A stretch of 64,000 nt of DNA from Pararhizobium arenae (GCF_001931685.1 NZ_MOOY01000001.1:558001-622000); one strand, 5' to 3'; positions 22,101 through 31,746 are shown, counted from the stretch's first letter. Program-made: numbers and translations. Notes: generated by a model from the sequence alone, not told the origin.

Positions 22101-22695
22101 GGATCGTCTCCAGTGTGTCGCCAAAGAAATCAAGGCGGACGGGCTGCTCGCTGCCGGGCACGAAAACATCGAGAATACCGCCGCGCACCGCGAATTCCCC
22201 GACTTCTCGAACGGTCGGCACCCGGTCGAAACCATTTCGCTCCAGACGCGCGGCGATATCGTTCATGCGCACGACATTGCCAGGGCGGGCCGAGAATCCG
22301 AGGCCTTCGATAACCGACTGCGGCGCCATCTTTTGGAGGGCCGCATTGACGCTGACGAGAACGATAGCTGCATGGGGCTTCTGGGCATGAGCGATCAACC
22401 CGCTCAGCGCCGATAGACGACGTGCGGAAATATCCGTGCTTGGGGAAACGCGGTCGTAAGGCAGGCAGTCCCAACCCGGCAGGCTCAAAACTGGGATATC
22501 CGGCGCAACGAAGCCCAGCATCTGCTCGAGATCGGCCATCCGCTGACCATCGGAGAGGATATAGGCGACGGGGCCGTTGCTGCGGGCGATTTCAGAAAGG
22601 ATAATCGGCTCGATACCGGAGGGAACCGGCCCGATCGTCAACTCGCGTGTTGCCGAGGCAATTTTCTTCGGGTCAAAGCCTGCAATGATCGACAT
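19180..22695 (-). CDS. mfd: Transcription-repair coupling factor Mfd
   Basis: Mfd removes RNA polymerase stalled at lesions and recruits UvrA. The 1171-residue protein has the UvrB-like N-terminal modules, and the RNA-polymerase-interacting CarD-like region near 500-580 (AEHGIGRFVGLRTIE). The RecG-like translocase follows with DVGFGKTEVALRAAF (Walker A), DEEQHFG (DEEQ box), SATPIPRTLQ, STTIVESGLDVPTANTLI and QLYQLRGRVGRS. A TRCF C-terminal domain closes the protein. Its ATG overlaps the sdhE stop by one base, so the pair is translationally coupled. Length and motifs are normal. Confidence 0.97.
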   Translation of the reverse strand: MSIIAGFDPKKIASATRELTIGPVPSGIEPIILSEIARSNGPVAYILSDGQRMADLEQMLGFVAPDIPVLSLPGWDCLPYDRVSPSTDISARRLSALSGLIAHAQKPHAAIVLVSVNAALQKMAPQSVIEGLGFSARPGNVVRMNDIAARLERNGFDRVPTVREVGEFAVRGGILDVFVPGSEQPVRLDFFGDTLETIRSFDPASQRTTGQAKSLDLSPMSEVSLTPETISHFRTGYLSLFGAATRDDALYQAVSEGRRYAGMEHWLPLFYDGLETVFDYLGGFRIVTDHVAREAAAERSKLIQDYYEARQESATPSKTAISQGTPYKPVPPEMLYLSAESFNAALISRQAVRLSPFVEHDGEARQVVTIDARLGVRWAKNATEATPDNERVNVFDQAVKYIADRRSKGAKVLISAWSEGSLDRLLQVLSEHGLGNIQPVTKLSEVMKLKPGEAASGVLSLESGFETGNLVVIGEQDILGDRMVRRSKRRRRGADFIAEVAGLDEGSIVVHAEHGIGRFVGLRTIEAAGAPHACLELVYADDAKLFLPVENIDLLSRYGSEGTDAVLDKLGGVAWQARKAKLKKRLLDMAGGLIRIAAERLTRRAPVLTTPEGLYDEFAARFPYEETEDQLNSIEAVRDDLGAGRPMDRLVCGDVGFGKTEVALRAAFVAAMNGVQVAVVVPTTLLARQHFRSFSERFRGLPVRIAQASRLVGSKELALTKKEVADGKTDIVVGTHALLGSSIKFANLGLLIIDEEQHFGVKHKERLKELKSDIHVLTLSATPIPRTLQLALTGVRELSLITTPPVDRMAVRTFISPFDALVIRETLMREHYRGGQSFYVCPRLSDLSEIHEFLQSSVPELKVAVAHGQMPATELEDIMNAFYEGRYDVLLSTTIVESGLDVPTANTLIVHRADMFGLAQLYQLRGRVGRSKVRAFALFTLPVNKKLTGTAERRLKVLQSLDTLGAGFQLASHDLDIRGAGNLLGDEQSGHIKEVGFELYQQMLEEAVAELKGEEEIIDTGWSPQISVGTPVMIPDEYVPDLHLRLGLYRRLGEITELSEIDAFGAELIDRFGPLPLEVQHLLKIVYIKSLCRTANVEKLDAGPKGVVVQFRNREFPNPAALVGYIAKQGTLAKIRPDQSLFLQRDFPTPEKRLSGAAVVMTQLAALAKET

Positions 22696-23003
22696 CAGTC
22701 TGCCTGACCCAGACGACGGTCTTCGAAATCCGGTCGATAGGCCGCGATCCGCTCAAACATGGGGGTGCGAAAACGCTCCGGCAGAGGGTGTTCACCGGTG
22801 ATCCACTTCACCAGATCAGTGTCCTCTTCGGCCATGATCGTTTCGAGTTCGTCGAGCGCTTCCTCCGGCAGATCGGCAAGCTCCGTCTCGGCAAACTGGC
22901 CGAGAACAAGGTCCATCTCGCGAATGCCGCGATGCCAGCAGCGAAAAAGTATGCGGCGGCGGCGCGGGTCGAGGTCGGCGCTGGTGCGCGAAATGCCAGT
23001 CAT
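22695..23003 (-). CDS. sdhE: Succinate dehydrogenase assembly factor SdhE (FAD assembly factor)
   Basis: SdhE promotes covalent flavinylation of the SdhA subunit. The 102-residue protein shows the family core: RRRRILFRCWHRGIREMDLVLGQF with the conserved RGxxE-type motif, then a helix with LDELETIMAEEDTDLVKWITGEHPLPE. I use the ATG at 23003 because the longer frame only adds unrelated residues. The gene's stop overlaps the mfd start codon (TGATG), and sdhE precedes mfd in many rhizobia. It is divergent from recG. Confidence 0.9.
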   Translation of the reverse strand: MTGISRTSADLDPRRRRILFRCWHRGIREMDLVLGQFAETELADLPEEALDELETIMAEEDTDLVKWITGEHPLPERFRTPMFERIAAYRPDFEDRRLGQAD

Positions 23004-23133
23004 GGGCCAAGTCCTTCTTGCCGCAGCGTCGGTAAACATGGAGTGACGCCGACGGTTCCGTGAGGCTCTATAAACACTGAAAAGGCGATTGTCAGCCTTG
23101 CCAAAGACCGATTCCTCGTTTCAGTCTCCTGCC

Positions 23134-25239
23134 ATGCGTCCTCTCCTGCTCGATCCCCTGTTTGCGCCGCTCGATACGCTTTCCGGCATTGGCCCGAAAG
23201 CCGGTGAACTTTATGCGCGCCTGCTCGGTCGCGAGAGCATTGAGGAGTGCCGGATCGTCGATCTTGTTTTTCACGCGCCTTATAGCCTGATCGATCGCCG
23301 CCAGCAGCCGGGGATAGCAAATGCTCCCCAAGGGGCGATCGTCACGATCAAGGCGCGGGTGGATCGCCACCATCCGCCGCCACCGGGGCGAAACAACAAT
23401 CCCTATCGTGTGTTCCTCCACGACGACACCGGCGAACTTGCGCTGACCTTCTTCCGGGTTAAGGGAAACTGGCTCGAAAAGGCCCTGCCGGTCGATGAAA
23501 CCGTCATCGTCAGCGGCAAGGTGGACTGGTTCAACGGCCGCCCCTCGATGGTACATCCCGATTACATGGTGCGCGAATCGGAGGCTGAAAATCTGCCGCT
23601 GGTCGAACCGGTCTACAGCCTGACGGCCGGCCTTTCCGCGCGCTTGCTACGCAAGCAGATTGAAGCTTCTCTCCAGCGCGTGCCCGCCTTCCCGGAATGG
23701 CAGGACGCCGCCCTGACGGCAAAGCAAGGCTTCGCATCGGCCCATGAGGCCTTCCTGCAGCTGCATGAACCGAGGGACGCGGCGGATATCGATCCGCAGG
23801 CGCCGGCACGCCGGCGCCTTGCCTATGACGAGTTCCTGGCCGGCCAGCTCTCTCTTGCCCTTGTACGCCAACGCCTGCGCAAGGTCGCGGGCACGCCGGT
23901 TCATGCCACGGGCCGACTTAGTCGCCCTGTTCTCGATGCCCTGCCCTTTTCGCTGACAGGCAGCCAATCCGCAGCCATCAAGGACGTTCTTGCGGATATG
24001 GCGGGCGACAAGCGCATGCTTCGGCTGCTGCAGGGCGACGTTGGCTCCGGCAAGACCGCGGTCGCGCTGATGTCGATGCTGGCGGCGGTGGAATCCGGCG
24101 GTCAGGCCGTGCTGATGGCCCCGACGGAAATCCTTGCACGCCAGCATTTTGCGACCCTCTCTAAAATGGCCGCCCCTGCCGGCTTGACGATCGATTTGGT
24201 GACCGGGCGGACAAAGGGCCGTGAGCGCGACGCGATCCAGGAGCGGATTGCCTCCGGCGAAACCCACATCGTCATCGGCACCCACGCCCTGTTTCAGGAC
24301 AGTGTCATCTACAGCAACCTGCTGCTCGCCGTCGTCGACGAGCAGCATCGCTTCGGCGTGCACCAGCGCCTGCGGCTGACCGCAAAGGGCATCTCGCCCC
24401 ATATGCTGGTCATGACCGCGACACCCATTCCCCGGACGCTGGTCCTTGCCGCCTTCGGCGATATGGATGTTTCCAAGCTCACGGAAAAACCTGCGGGCCG
24501 CAAACCCATACAGACCGTGACCATCCCGGATGAGCGTGTCGGTGATATCGTCGAACGCCTGCGGGCTGCCGTTGCCGAGGACAAGAAGGCCTATTGGATC
24601 TGCCCGCTGGTTGAGGAGTCCGAGAATTCGGACCTCATGTCCGCTGACGAACGCTTCCAGATACTGAAAAGCAGCGTCGGCCCCCGAATTGGTCTCGTGC
24701 ATGGGCGCATGAACGGTGCGGAAAAGGATGCCGTCATGCTCGCCTTTAAGAACGGCGAGATCAGGGTTCTCGTGGCAACGACCGTTGTCGAGGTCGGCGT
24801 AGATGTCCCGGACGCGACGATCATGGTGATCGAGCATGCGGAACGCTTCGGGCTTGCTCAGTTGCATCAGTTGCGAGGACGGGTCGGACGGGGCGACGAG
24901 GCATCGACCTGCATCCTGCTCTACAAGGGGCCGCTCAGCGAGAGCGGTCGTGCCCGCCTTTCCATCCTGCGCGATACCGAAGACGGCTTCCTCATTGCTG
25001 AAGAAGACCTGCGCTTGCGCGGCGAAGGCGAGCTTCTGGGCACCCGTCAGTCAGGCACGCCCGGTTTCCGCATCGCAAGCCTCGACGCCCACGGCGATCT
25101 TCTGGAGATCGCCCGCAAGGATGCGGCCTATATTCTGGAAAAAGACCCGGAATTGACGTCGGAGCGCGGCCAGGCATTGCGCACCCTGCTCTATCTCTAC
25201 CGACGTGACGAAGCGATCCGCTTTCTCAGGGCCGGTTGA
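23134..25239 (+). CDS. recG: ATP-dependent DNA helicase RecG
   Basis: RecG reverses stalled forks and branch-migrates Holliday junctions. From the ATG at 23134 the protein has 701 residues, the usual alphaproteobacterial length. The N-terminal wedge/OB region reads LDTLSGIGPKAGELYARLLG and RVFLHDDTGELALTFFRVKGNWLEK. The helicase core has GDVGSGKTAVALMSML, VVDEQHRFG, MTATPIPRTL, ATTVVEVGVDVPDATIMVIEHAERFGL and LHQLRGRVGRG. Its last 14 bases overlap the convergent DUF502 gene. Confidence 0.97.
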   Translation: MRPLLLDPLFAPLDTLSGIGPKAGELYARLLGRESIEECRIVDLVFHAPYSLIDRRQQPGIANAPQGAIVTIKARVDRHHPPPPGRNNNPYRVFLHDDTGELALTFFRVKGNWLEKALPVDETVIVSGKVDWFNGRPSMVHPDYMVRESEAENLPLVEPVYSLTAGLSARLLRKQIEASLQRVPAFPEWQDAALTAKQGFASAHEAFLQLHEPRDAADIDPQAPARRRLAYDEFLAGQLSLALVRQRLRKVAGTPVHATGRLSRPVLDALPFSLTGSQSAAIKDVLADMAGDKRMLRLLQGDVGSGKTAVALMSMLAAVESGGQAVLMAPTEILARQHFATLSKMAAPAGLTIDLVTGRTKGRERDAIQERIASGETHIVIGTHALFQDSVIYSNLLLAVVDEQHRFGVHQRLRLTAKGISPHMLVMTATPIPRTLVLAAFGDMDVSKLTEKPAGRKPIQTVTIPDERVGDIVERLRAAVAEDKKAYWICPLVEESENSDLMSADERFQILKSSVGPRIGLVHGRMNGAEKDAVMLAFKNGEIRVLVATTVVEVGVDVPDATIMVIEHAERFGLAQLHQLRGRVGRGDEASTCILLYKGPLSESGRARLSILRDTEDGFLIAEEDLRLRGEGELLGTRQSGTPGFRIASLDAHGDLLEIARKDAAYILEKDPELTSERGQALRTLLYLYRRDEAIRFLRAG

Positions 25240-25933
25240 GGAAGCGCCGCGTCCTGGGCTGTTCCGAAAGCTCGGACTGGAGCGATGCCGGCAACTGCTC
25301 GGGGACAACGAGACCGCCGGAGATCAGCATCTTGGCCGCATCTTCGGCGCTCATGTCGAGCAGCACGATCTTCTCGCGCGGAACGAAAATCAGAAACCCG
25401 GCGGTTGGAACCGGTGTCGGCGGCAGGAACACCGCCACCATATCCAATCCGCGATCGCGGAATTTCACAGCCAGTTCTCCCTTCGCATCCGTCGCCACGA
25501 AGACCAGCGACCAAAGGCCGGGGCTCGGATATTCAATCAGCCCGGCTTTCTTGAAGGAGTTTGACTGGTCTTGAAGCACTGTCTGAAAAATCTGCTTCAA
25601 GCCTTTGTAAATCGTACGAACAAGCGGTGTACGGGAGAGCAGCGACTCGCCGAAATTGACGATGCTGCGACCGATCAGATTAGCTGCGAAAAAGCCGACC
25701 AGGGTAATCAGCATCAAAGCCGTCAGAAGCCCGAAGCCCGGAACCGGATAAGGCAGGAAGTTATCGGGATTATAGTCGAAGGGCAGATAGGGTTTGACCC
25801 AGCTGTCAGCCCACAGGATAAACGACCAGGTGATGTAGACGGTGATGGCAAGCGGCGCACAGATGATCAGCCCGGTCAGGAAATAGTTCCTCAACCGGGT
25901 AGCCAGAAATCCGCGGGCCGGCTTGTCCGTCAT
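25226..25933 (-). CDS. DUF502 family inner-membrane protein
   Basis: The 235-residue protein has a short basic N-terminus (TDKPARGFLATRLRNYFLTG) and two membrane helices at about residues 17-45 and 65-90. The soluble DUF502 domain follows, with PLVRTIYKGLKQIFQTVLQDQSNSFKKAGLIEYP, FLPPTPVPTAGFLIFVPREKIVLLDMSAEDAAKMLISGGLVVP. The family is widespread in proteobacteria and plants and has no established function in bacteria. The ATG at 25933 is chosen because the upstream 35 codons are not family-like. It is convergent with recG, overlapping by 14 bases. Confidence 0.88.
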   Translation of the reverse strand: MTDKPARGFLATRLRNYFLTGLIICAPLAITVYITWSFILWADSWVKPYLPFDYNPDNFLPYPVPGFGLLTALMLITLVGFFAANLIGRSIVNFGESLLSRTPLVRTIYKGLKQIFQTVLQDQSNSFKKAGLIEYPSPGLWSLVFVATDAKGELAVKFRDRGLDMVAVFLPPTPVPTAGFLIFVPREKIVLLDMSAEDAAKMLISGGLVVPEQLPASLQSELSEQPRTRRFLNRP

Positions 25934-25943
25934 GCTGCTTCCG

Positions 25944-26447
25944 CTAACTCGTGCCGCCATAGAAGGCCGGGTGATACCGCACCATGCCGGACGCCGGAGC
26001 GGAGGACAAGGGCAGCGCAAGAAAATATTGCGGCGCACAATCCTTGAGTATCAACAGGGGATCGGCACGAAAACCAAAACGTTCATAAAATTGCGGATTT
26101 CCCGCAAGAACGCAGCCGGCGGCACCGTTTTCACGCAACCATCCAAGCCCCTTTTCCATCAGGGCGGCGCCTATACCCCTGCCCTGATATTCCGGCAAAA
26201 CGGATATCGGACCGAGGCCAAACCAGCCGGTGACACCGTTTTCGATCGTGACTGGCGAGAGCGCAACATGACCGATCACATTCCCGACTTGCTCGGCAAC
26301 GAATGAAGCCGAAAGCGCGCCTGCGTGCCGCAGCCGGTCGATGATCGCCGGCTCGCTGCCGTCGCTATGGGGATGACCGTCGAACGCGGTCGCGGTCACG
26401 GCGCGGATCGTCGCTTGATCGCCTTCCCGCTCCGGCCGAATGATCAC
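25944..26447 (-). CDS. GNAT N-acetyltransferase
   Basis: The 167-residue protein is a single GNAT acetyltransferase domain. Motif A is present as LPEYQGRGIGAALMEKGLGWLRENG, and FYERFGFRADPLL lies near the end. It resembles the YhbS-type group by its opening RPEREGDQATIRAVTATAF. The start is GTG at 26447, which overlaps the glmS stop by 4 bases, so expression is probably coupled to glmS. The substrate is unknown. The stop lies 10 bases before the DUF502 start. Confidence 0.88.
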   Translation of the reverse strand: MIIRPEREGDQATIRAVTATAFDGHPHSDGSEPAIIDRLRHAGALSASFVAEQVGNVIGHVALSPVTIENGVTGWFGLGPISVLPEYQGRGIGAALMEKGLGWLRENGAAGCVLAGNPQFYERFGFRADPLLILKDCAPQYFLALPLSSAPASGMVRYHPAFYGGTS

Positions 26448-28270
26448 TCGACGGTTACCGACTTTGCAAGGTTGCGCGGCTGGTCGACATCCGTGCCCAG
26501 GAAGACCGCCGTATGGTAGGCAAGCAACTGGATCGGCAGCGAGAAGATCATCGGTGCGATGATTTCATCCACATTGGGAAGAACGATCGTGCTCATCGTT
26601 TCGAGCTTGGAGGCGGCGGCTCCCTTCTCGTCGGTGATGAAGATGATCCGGCCGCCGCGGGCCGCGACCTCCTGCATGTTCGAAACCGTCTTCTCAAAGA
26701 AACGGTCATGCGGGGCGATAACGATGACCGGCATGTTCTCGTCGATCAAGGCGATCGGGCCATGCTTCAGTTCGCCCGCCGCGTAGCCTTCGGCATGGAT
26801 GTAAGAGATTTCCTTGAGCTTCAGCGCGCCTTCCATAGCAAGCGGAAAACTGGTGCCGCGGCCGAGGTAGAGCACATCGCGGCATTTCGACAGTTCGCGG
26901 GCCAGGCTTTCCATTTTCGGCTGGATGCTGTTCAAAACAGACGACATGATACGCGGCATTTCGGCGAGATGCCGGACAAGCCGCTTCTCTTCCTCAGGCG
27001 AAACCGTTCCCCGTGCCCGACCGGCGCCGATCGCAAGAGCGGCAAGCACCGATAGCTGGCAAGTGAACGCCTTCGTCGAGGCAACGCCGATTTCAGGGCC
27101 TGCCATGATCGGAAACACGGCGTCCGATTCCCGCGCAATCGTCGATTCCCTGACGTTGACGACGGCGCCGATCTGCAGGCCTTCGTCTTTGCAGTAGCGC
27201 AGCGAAGCCAGCGTGTCGGCGGTCTCGCCTGATTGCGAAATGAACAGCGCAGCCGCATCCTTGGACAGCGGGATCTCGCGATAGCGGAATTCCGATGCCA
27301 CATCGGCCTCGACCGGCAGGCGGGCGTAGCGCTCGAACCAATACTTGCCAATCAGCCCGGCGAGATAGGCCGTGCCGCAGGCGGACATGGCAAGGCTGGT
27401 TACCTTGGTGAAATCAATTCCCACGGCGCTGGCATCGATCCGGTTTTCGATCAGATCGACGTAGTGACCGAGCGCATGGGAGATGACCTCCGGCTGCTCG
27501 TAAATTTCCTTTTCCATGAAATGGCGGTGATTGCCCTTGTCGACCATGTAGGCGGCAGCCGACGAGATCTGGACCGGACGCTCGACCGGGTTGCCGTCAA
27601 GATCGAAAATATGGGCTGTCTTGCGACCGATAATCGCCCAATCACCGTCCTGCAGATAAGCGATCCTGTTGGTGAAGGGCGACAGTGCAATGGCATCCGA
27701 TCCAAGGAACATCTCGCCGTCCCCATAGCCGATGGCCAGCGGGGGGCCGGACCGTGCAGCCATGATCGTCGATGGGTCATCGCTGAAGATGACGGCAAGG
27801 GCGTAAGCGCCGGTCACCCGGCGAAGCATTTCATGCATCGCCTCGCGACGACCGAGACCGTCCCGGCGATACTTTGCCAGAAGCTGGGCAACGACTTCCG
27901 TATCCGTTTGCGTCGCGAACGTCGCGCCACCGTCGATCAGTTCGTCCTTGATCTCGGAAAAATTCTCGATGATGCCGTTGTGTACGACCGCAACGCCATC
28001 GGTGAAATGCGGATGGGCGTTGTTCTCGGTCGGGGCGCCATGGGTCGCCCAGCGCGTGTGGGCGATACCGATATTGCCAGCCAGAGGCTCGGCTTGGAGC
28101 CTGGTTTCGAGGTTGAACAGCTTACCTTCGGCCCTGCGACGCTCAAGCTTGCCGTCCAGAACGGTGGCGACGCCTGCGGAATCATAGCCGCGATATTCAA
28201 GCCGCTTCAGAGCGTCCACCAATCGTTCAGCGACCGGACGTTCCCCGACGATGCCTACGATACCGCACAT
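26444..28270 (-). CDS. glmS: Glutamine-fructose-6-phosphate aminotransferase (isomerizing)
   Basis: GlmS makes glucosamine-6-phosphate from fructose-6-phosphate and glutamine, the first step to UDP-GlcNAc. The 608-residue protein starts MCGIVGIVG, with the glutaminase nucleophile Cys2 after removal of Met, and has RLEYRGYDSAGVA and HTRWATHGAP. The two SIS isomerase domains follow, with the conserved CGTAYLAGLIGKYWFE, SQSGETADT and the C-terminal LAKSVTVE. It lies 122 bases downstream of glmU in the same direction. Length and motifs are normal. Confidence 0.98.
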   Translation of the reverse strand: MCGIVGIVGERPVAERLVDALKRLEYRGYDSAGVATVLDGKLERRRAEGKLFNLETRLQAEPLAGNIGIAHTRWATHGAPTENNAHPHFTDGVAVVHNGIIENFSEIKDELIDGGATFATQTDTEVVAQLLAKYRRDGLGRREAMHEMLRRVTGAYALAVIFSDDPSTIMAARSGPPLAIGYGDGEMFLGSDAIALSPFTNRIAYLQDGDWAIIGRKTAHIFDLDGNPVERPVQISSAAAYMVDKGNHRHFMEKEIYEQPEVISHALGHYVDLIENRIDASAVGIDFTKVTSLAMSACGTAYLAGLIGKYWFERYARLPVEADVASEFRYREIPLSKDAAALFISQSGETADTLASLRYCKDEGLQIGAVVNVRESTIARESDAVFPIMAGPEIGVASTKAFTCQLSVLAALAIGAGRARGTVSPEEEKRLVRHLAEMPRIMSSVLNSIQPKMESLARELSKCRDVLYLGRGTSFPLAMEGALKLKEISYIHAEGYAAGELKHGPIALIDENMPVIVIAPHDRFFEKTVSNMQEVAARGGRIIFITDEKGAAASKLETMSTIVLPNVDEIIAPMIFSLPIQLLAYHTAVFLGTDVDQPRNLAKSVTVE

Positions 28271-28392
28271 GCACAGATCTCCTTCTCAGGCAGCCCCCCA
28301 AGGCTGCTGCGCTGTTACCTACCCGATTTGTGCGAATGCACAATCGGAGCGGATTTCACTTTCAGTTTCAGATTTTAACGTCACAAGCGACG

Positions 28393-29757
28393 TCATTTTC
28401 CGGCCTGCTTTTTTGCGGCTTTCTCTGCCAGGTATTTTTCCCGCAAGAGCTTTGCCCGACCAGGCTTTATCGTCTGATGGGCACGACCGAATGCGACGGC
28501 GTCAGCCGGAACGTCCTGTGTAATTACGCTTCCCGAGGCGACCAGTGCGCCGTCGCCAACCGTGACCGGAGCAACCAACGCGGAGTTTGAGCCGATAAAG
28601 GCATTTGCACCGATAGTGGTGACATGCTTGTTCACGCCATCATAATTGCAGGTGATGGTGCCGGCCCCGATATTTGTTTTCTCACCGACAAAGGCGTCGC
28701 CGATATAGGACAGGTGATTGACCTTTGCACCGGCGCCGATCTCGGCCTTCTTGACCTCGCAGAAATTGCCCACCTTGGCTTCGGCCCCCAGATTTGCGCC
28801 GGGTCGCAAGCGCGCGTATGGCCCGACAGCCGCTTCCCTGCCGACGACGGCACCTTCAAGATGGGAAAACGCGTGGATCACCGCGCCGCTTTCTATGGTG
28901 ACCCCCGGGCCGAAAACGACATTCGGCTCGATCAAGACATCCTGGGCGATAACCGTATCGAAGGCAAGGAACACGGTTTCGGGGGCGATCATCGACACGC
29001 CGGCGAGCATCATCTCGTTGCGCCGCCGGCGTTGCCAGACGGCCTCGATGATCGCAAGTTCGGCGCGATTGTTGCAGCCCATGAGCTCGGCTTCAGGCGC
29101 AGCAACTGCGATTGCCTGACCGCCCTGCGCATTGGCGACCTCGACGATATCGGTCAGATAGTATTCGCCCTTGGCGTTGGAATTGCCGATCTGTTCGAGA
29201 AGCGAGAGCGCCTTGCGGCCGTTGATCGCCATCAGGCCGCCATTGCAATAGGTGATGTTCTTCTCTTCGTCGCTCGCGTCCTTTTCCTCACGGATCGCGA
29301 CAAGAGCGCCGTCGCGGATGACGAGGCGGCCGTAACCGAACGGCGCTTGCGTTTCGAACCCGATCACGACGATATCGTTGCCGGCGGCCAGCCCTTTGCG
29401 GGCGGCCTTCAAGGGATCTGCCGTGATCAGCGGCGTATCGCCGAAAACGACGAGAATATCGTCAAAACCTTCAGCAATCGCCTGACGCGCCGCCAGAACC
29501 GCATGAGCCGTCCCCAGGCGCTCCGTCTGCAGATAGCTCGATACTGTCATGTCGCCGCGGCGAGCCGCCTTCTCGACCGCCTCCGCATCACGCCCGAGAA
29601 CGAGAGCGGCCGATGCTATGTCGGCCTGCGAAAGAGCCTCCATGACATGCGCGATCATCGGACGGCCGCCGACGGGATGCAGCACCTTGGACATCGATGA
29701 TTTCATGCGCGTGCTTTCGCCCGCCGCAAGCACGATCGCCAGACATGAACGCTCCAT
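28393..29757 (-). CDS. glmU: Bifunctional UDP-GlcNAc pyrophosphorylase / GlcN-1-P acetyltransferase
   Basis: GlmU acetylates glucosamine-1-phosphate and then transfers uridylyl to give UDP-GlcNAc for peptidoglycan and lipid A. From the ATG at 29757 (preceded by AAGGAG) the protein has 454 residues. The uridylyltransferase half has [25 protein letters not shown], and the left-handed beta-helix half shows hexapeptide repeats with [20 protein letters not shown] and [25 protein letters not shown]. glmS lies directly downstream. Confidence 0.98.
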   Translation of the reverse strand: MERSCLAIVLAAGESTRMKSSMSKVLHPVGGRPMIAHVMEALSQADIASAALVLGRDAEAVEKAARRGDMTVSSYLQTERLGTAHAVLAARQAIAEGFDDILVVFGDTPLITADPLKAARKGLAAGNDIVVIGFETQAPFGYGRLVIRDGALVAIREEKDASDEEKNITYCNGGLMAINGRKALSLLEQIGNSNAKGEYYLTDIVEVANAQGGQAIAVAAPEAELMGCNNRAELAIIEAVWQRRRRNEMMLAGVSMIAPETVFLAFDTVIAQDVLIEPNVVFGPGVTIESGAVIHAFSHLEGAVVGREAAVGPYARLRPGANLGAEAKVGNFCEVKKAEIGAGAKVNHLSYIGDAFVGEKTNIGAGTITCNYDGVNKHVTTIGANAFIGSNSALVAPVTVGDGALVASGSVITQDVPADAVAFGRAHQTIKPGRAKLLREKYLAEKAAKKQAGK

Positions 29758-29994
29758 GTCGTTTCTCCTTATTGTCACTGCCCGGAGGCCTGCGCCGAGC
29801 CGGATCTGATTGCCGGGTTCCATAGCAGGAAGAGATTGCGAGAACCATAATTCTTGCCAGATGCCATCGTGTTAACCCGGCTAAAACCCCTTCCTGCAAT
29901 AACGTTTCGATACCGATCACATCCAGCGGCGCAATCAACGCGCCGTATGCTGCGATGCCGAACCGGGCCTCACGCGGCGCGCAAGGAGATGATA

Positions 29995-31746
29995 ATGCAG
30001 GTTTCGACGGTTGTTTCGCCGGTTGCCGAGCAGAAAAGCGGCTTGAAAAGCATAGTTTTCAGCCCGACATTCTTTTTGATTGCCGTTACGTTCGTGCTTC
30101 TGCCGCTGGCACTCGTCAAGACGATCCCGATCCCGCTTGGAGCGATGTTCTGGGATCAGTATCTCTACATCGACGCCGCGAATCGCATCGCCGATGGACA
30201 GGTACCGGCGATCGATTTTTTCGCACCCGTCGGTGCACTCGGATATTATCTGTTTGCAGGCTGGCTGAAAATTTTCCCCGAGGGGGCGATTCTTCTTCTT
30301 GCGAGCTGGTCGCTGCTCGCAGTCACCGCGCCGTCGCTCGCGCTGGTGCTGTATTGTGTTCAGAAGCGATCGCGGGCGACGGCCTGGGCCTTGCTCCTGC
30401 CCTTTCTGCTTTTTTCGATCCTGCCGTTCAACACAGCGGAATTTTATCCGTTTCCGGGGACAGACGGTTTCGGTATCTACAACCGGCAGATATGCCAGCT
30501 GCTTTATGTGCTGGCAGCCGCATTGTGTTTCCTGCGCGCGCCGGCTCTTCTCGGTATCGTCGTCACGCTCACGATGCTGGCGCTGCTTTTCGTAAAAGTC
30601 ACCGGCGTCGTATCCGGCGTGCTTCTGTGCCTGATGGCCTTTGCCGCGGGGCGGCTGCCTCTGCGAGTCGCTATCGCCGCCGGCCTTGCCTTTTTCCTGT
30701 CGATCGGCCTCATCGAGATAACGACAGGCGTCGTGTCGGCCTATGCGGAAGACATGATCGCACTCTTGGTGATGAACGATACCAGCCTTCTGCCGCGCCT
30801 GCTGCAGGGTGCATCGATCAATTTCGGGATTATGGCAAGTGCCGCGGGATTGGCCGTAGTCCTTCTCGTGAGCGACCGGCATAAACTCGCGACGGATTGG
30901 AAGCGCTTCCGCAACGCCCCCGGCTTCGCCTCCGCAGCGCAGCTTCTTGACCAGAATTGGCTTTGGCTTGCCGTTTTTCTTCTTGCCGGCCTGCTTTTCG
31001 AGAGCCAGAACACGGGCAGCCAGGCCTTTATCTTCCTGTGGCCACTCATTCTCTCGATCCTGATACGCAAGCATCGCGAGGATGGCACATCGACCGGTCT
31101 GATGGTGGCCGGCATCCTCGCTCTGGCGGCCATGCTGCCGCCCGTGGTCGAGATAACCCAGAGAGCAGCGCGTTCGGCTGTCGGCAGCGTCAACGACATC
31201 GTGCTCCAGCACCGGAACCTGAAGACGCTCGGAACGATATCGTTGCGTCCCGTCTTTGCCACCCGTGCAGAGCGCATGCACCCCAACTACATTGCCCACC
31301 GCGAGACCTATGAAGAAATCGTCCGCAACGGTGAGCTCCCGGCCAACCTGCTCTACAGCGACTTTGATTTCTTCTGGCTCTGGATGCAGACGATGGATGA
31401 CGCGATCGATGCGATCAAAGCCTATGAAGCGGATCACGGCATGCGTTTCGACACCATCATGTCCATCGACTTCTCCAATCCCTTCCCTTGGTTGATGGAT
31501 CGTCGCGCTCCCCATGCGATCGCCATCGGTGCCGATCCTTTCCGCGCGGTGCCGCCGCCGGACGACAAGGTTGCTGCGGCCGTCGCCGCTGTCGACCTCG
31601 CCTTGCTCCCGACTTGCCCGCCGACGACGGCGCGCTGGTCGCTGCTCGGTCTTTACGAACCCTTCCTGAAGCAGGGGCACACGCGCATCAAGCTGACGTC
31701 CTGCTACGACGCCTTCGTGCGCGATGCGCTGGTCAACAAACAGTGA
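29995..31746 (+). CDS. Polytopic membrane protein, candidate GT-C glycosyltransferase
   Basis: I do not recognise a named family. From the ATG at 29995 (AAGGAG six bases before) the protein has 583 residues and about ten membrane helices in the first 400. The first periplasmic loop reads MFWDQYLYIDAANRIADG and then PAIDFFAPVGALGYYLF. This D...G.P..DF..P.G...Y layout is like GT-C glycosyltransferases that use polyprenyl-phosphate sugars. The last 180 residues are soluble and probably periplasmic, with LYSDFDFFWLWMQTMDDAI. The sugar and acceptor are unknown, and the gene stands alone before a terminator. The GT-C assignment is an inference from topology and loop pattern. Confidence 0.55.
   Translation: MQVSTVVSPVAEQKSGLKSIVFSPTFFLIAVTFVLLPLALVKTIPIPLGAMFWDQYLYIDAANRIADGQVPAIDFFAPVGALGYYLFAGWLKIFPEGAILLLASWSLLAVTAPSLALVLYCVQKRSRATAWALLLPFLLFSILPFNTAEFYPFPGTDGFGIYNRQICQLLYVLAAALCFLRAPALLGIVVTLTMLALLFVKVTGVVSGVLLCLMAFAAGRLPLRVAIAAGLAFFLSIGLIEITTGVVSAYAEDMIALLVMNDTSLLPRLLQGASINFGIMASAAGLAVVLLVSDRHKLATDWKRFRNAPGFASAAQLLDQNWLWLAVFLLAGLLFESQNTGSQAFIFLWPLILSILIRKHREDGTSTGLMVAGILALAAMLPPVVEITQRAARSAVGSVNDIVLQHRNLKTLGTISLRPVFATRAERMHPNYIAHRETYEEIVRNGELPANLLYSDFDFFWLWMQTMDDAIDAIKAYEADHGMRFDTIMSIDFSNPFPWLMDRRAPHAIAIGADPFRAVPPPDDKVAAAVAAVDLALLPTCPPTTARWSLLGLYEPFLKQGHTRIKLTSCYDAFVRDALVNKQ

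Noticed and set aside
20626-22416. A 596-codon plus-strand open frame across mfd
   Set aside because: Shadow of mfd; composition is Arg/Ala/Asp-rich with no domain.
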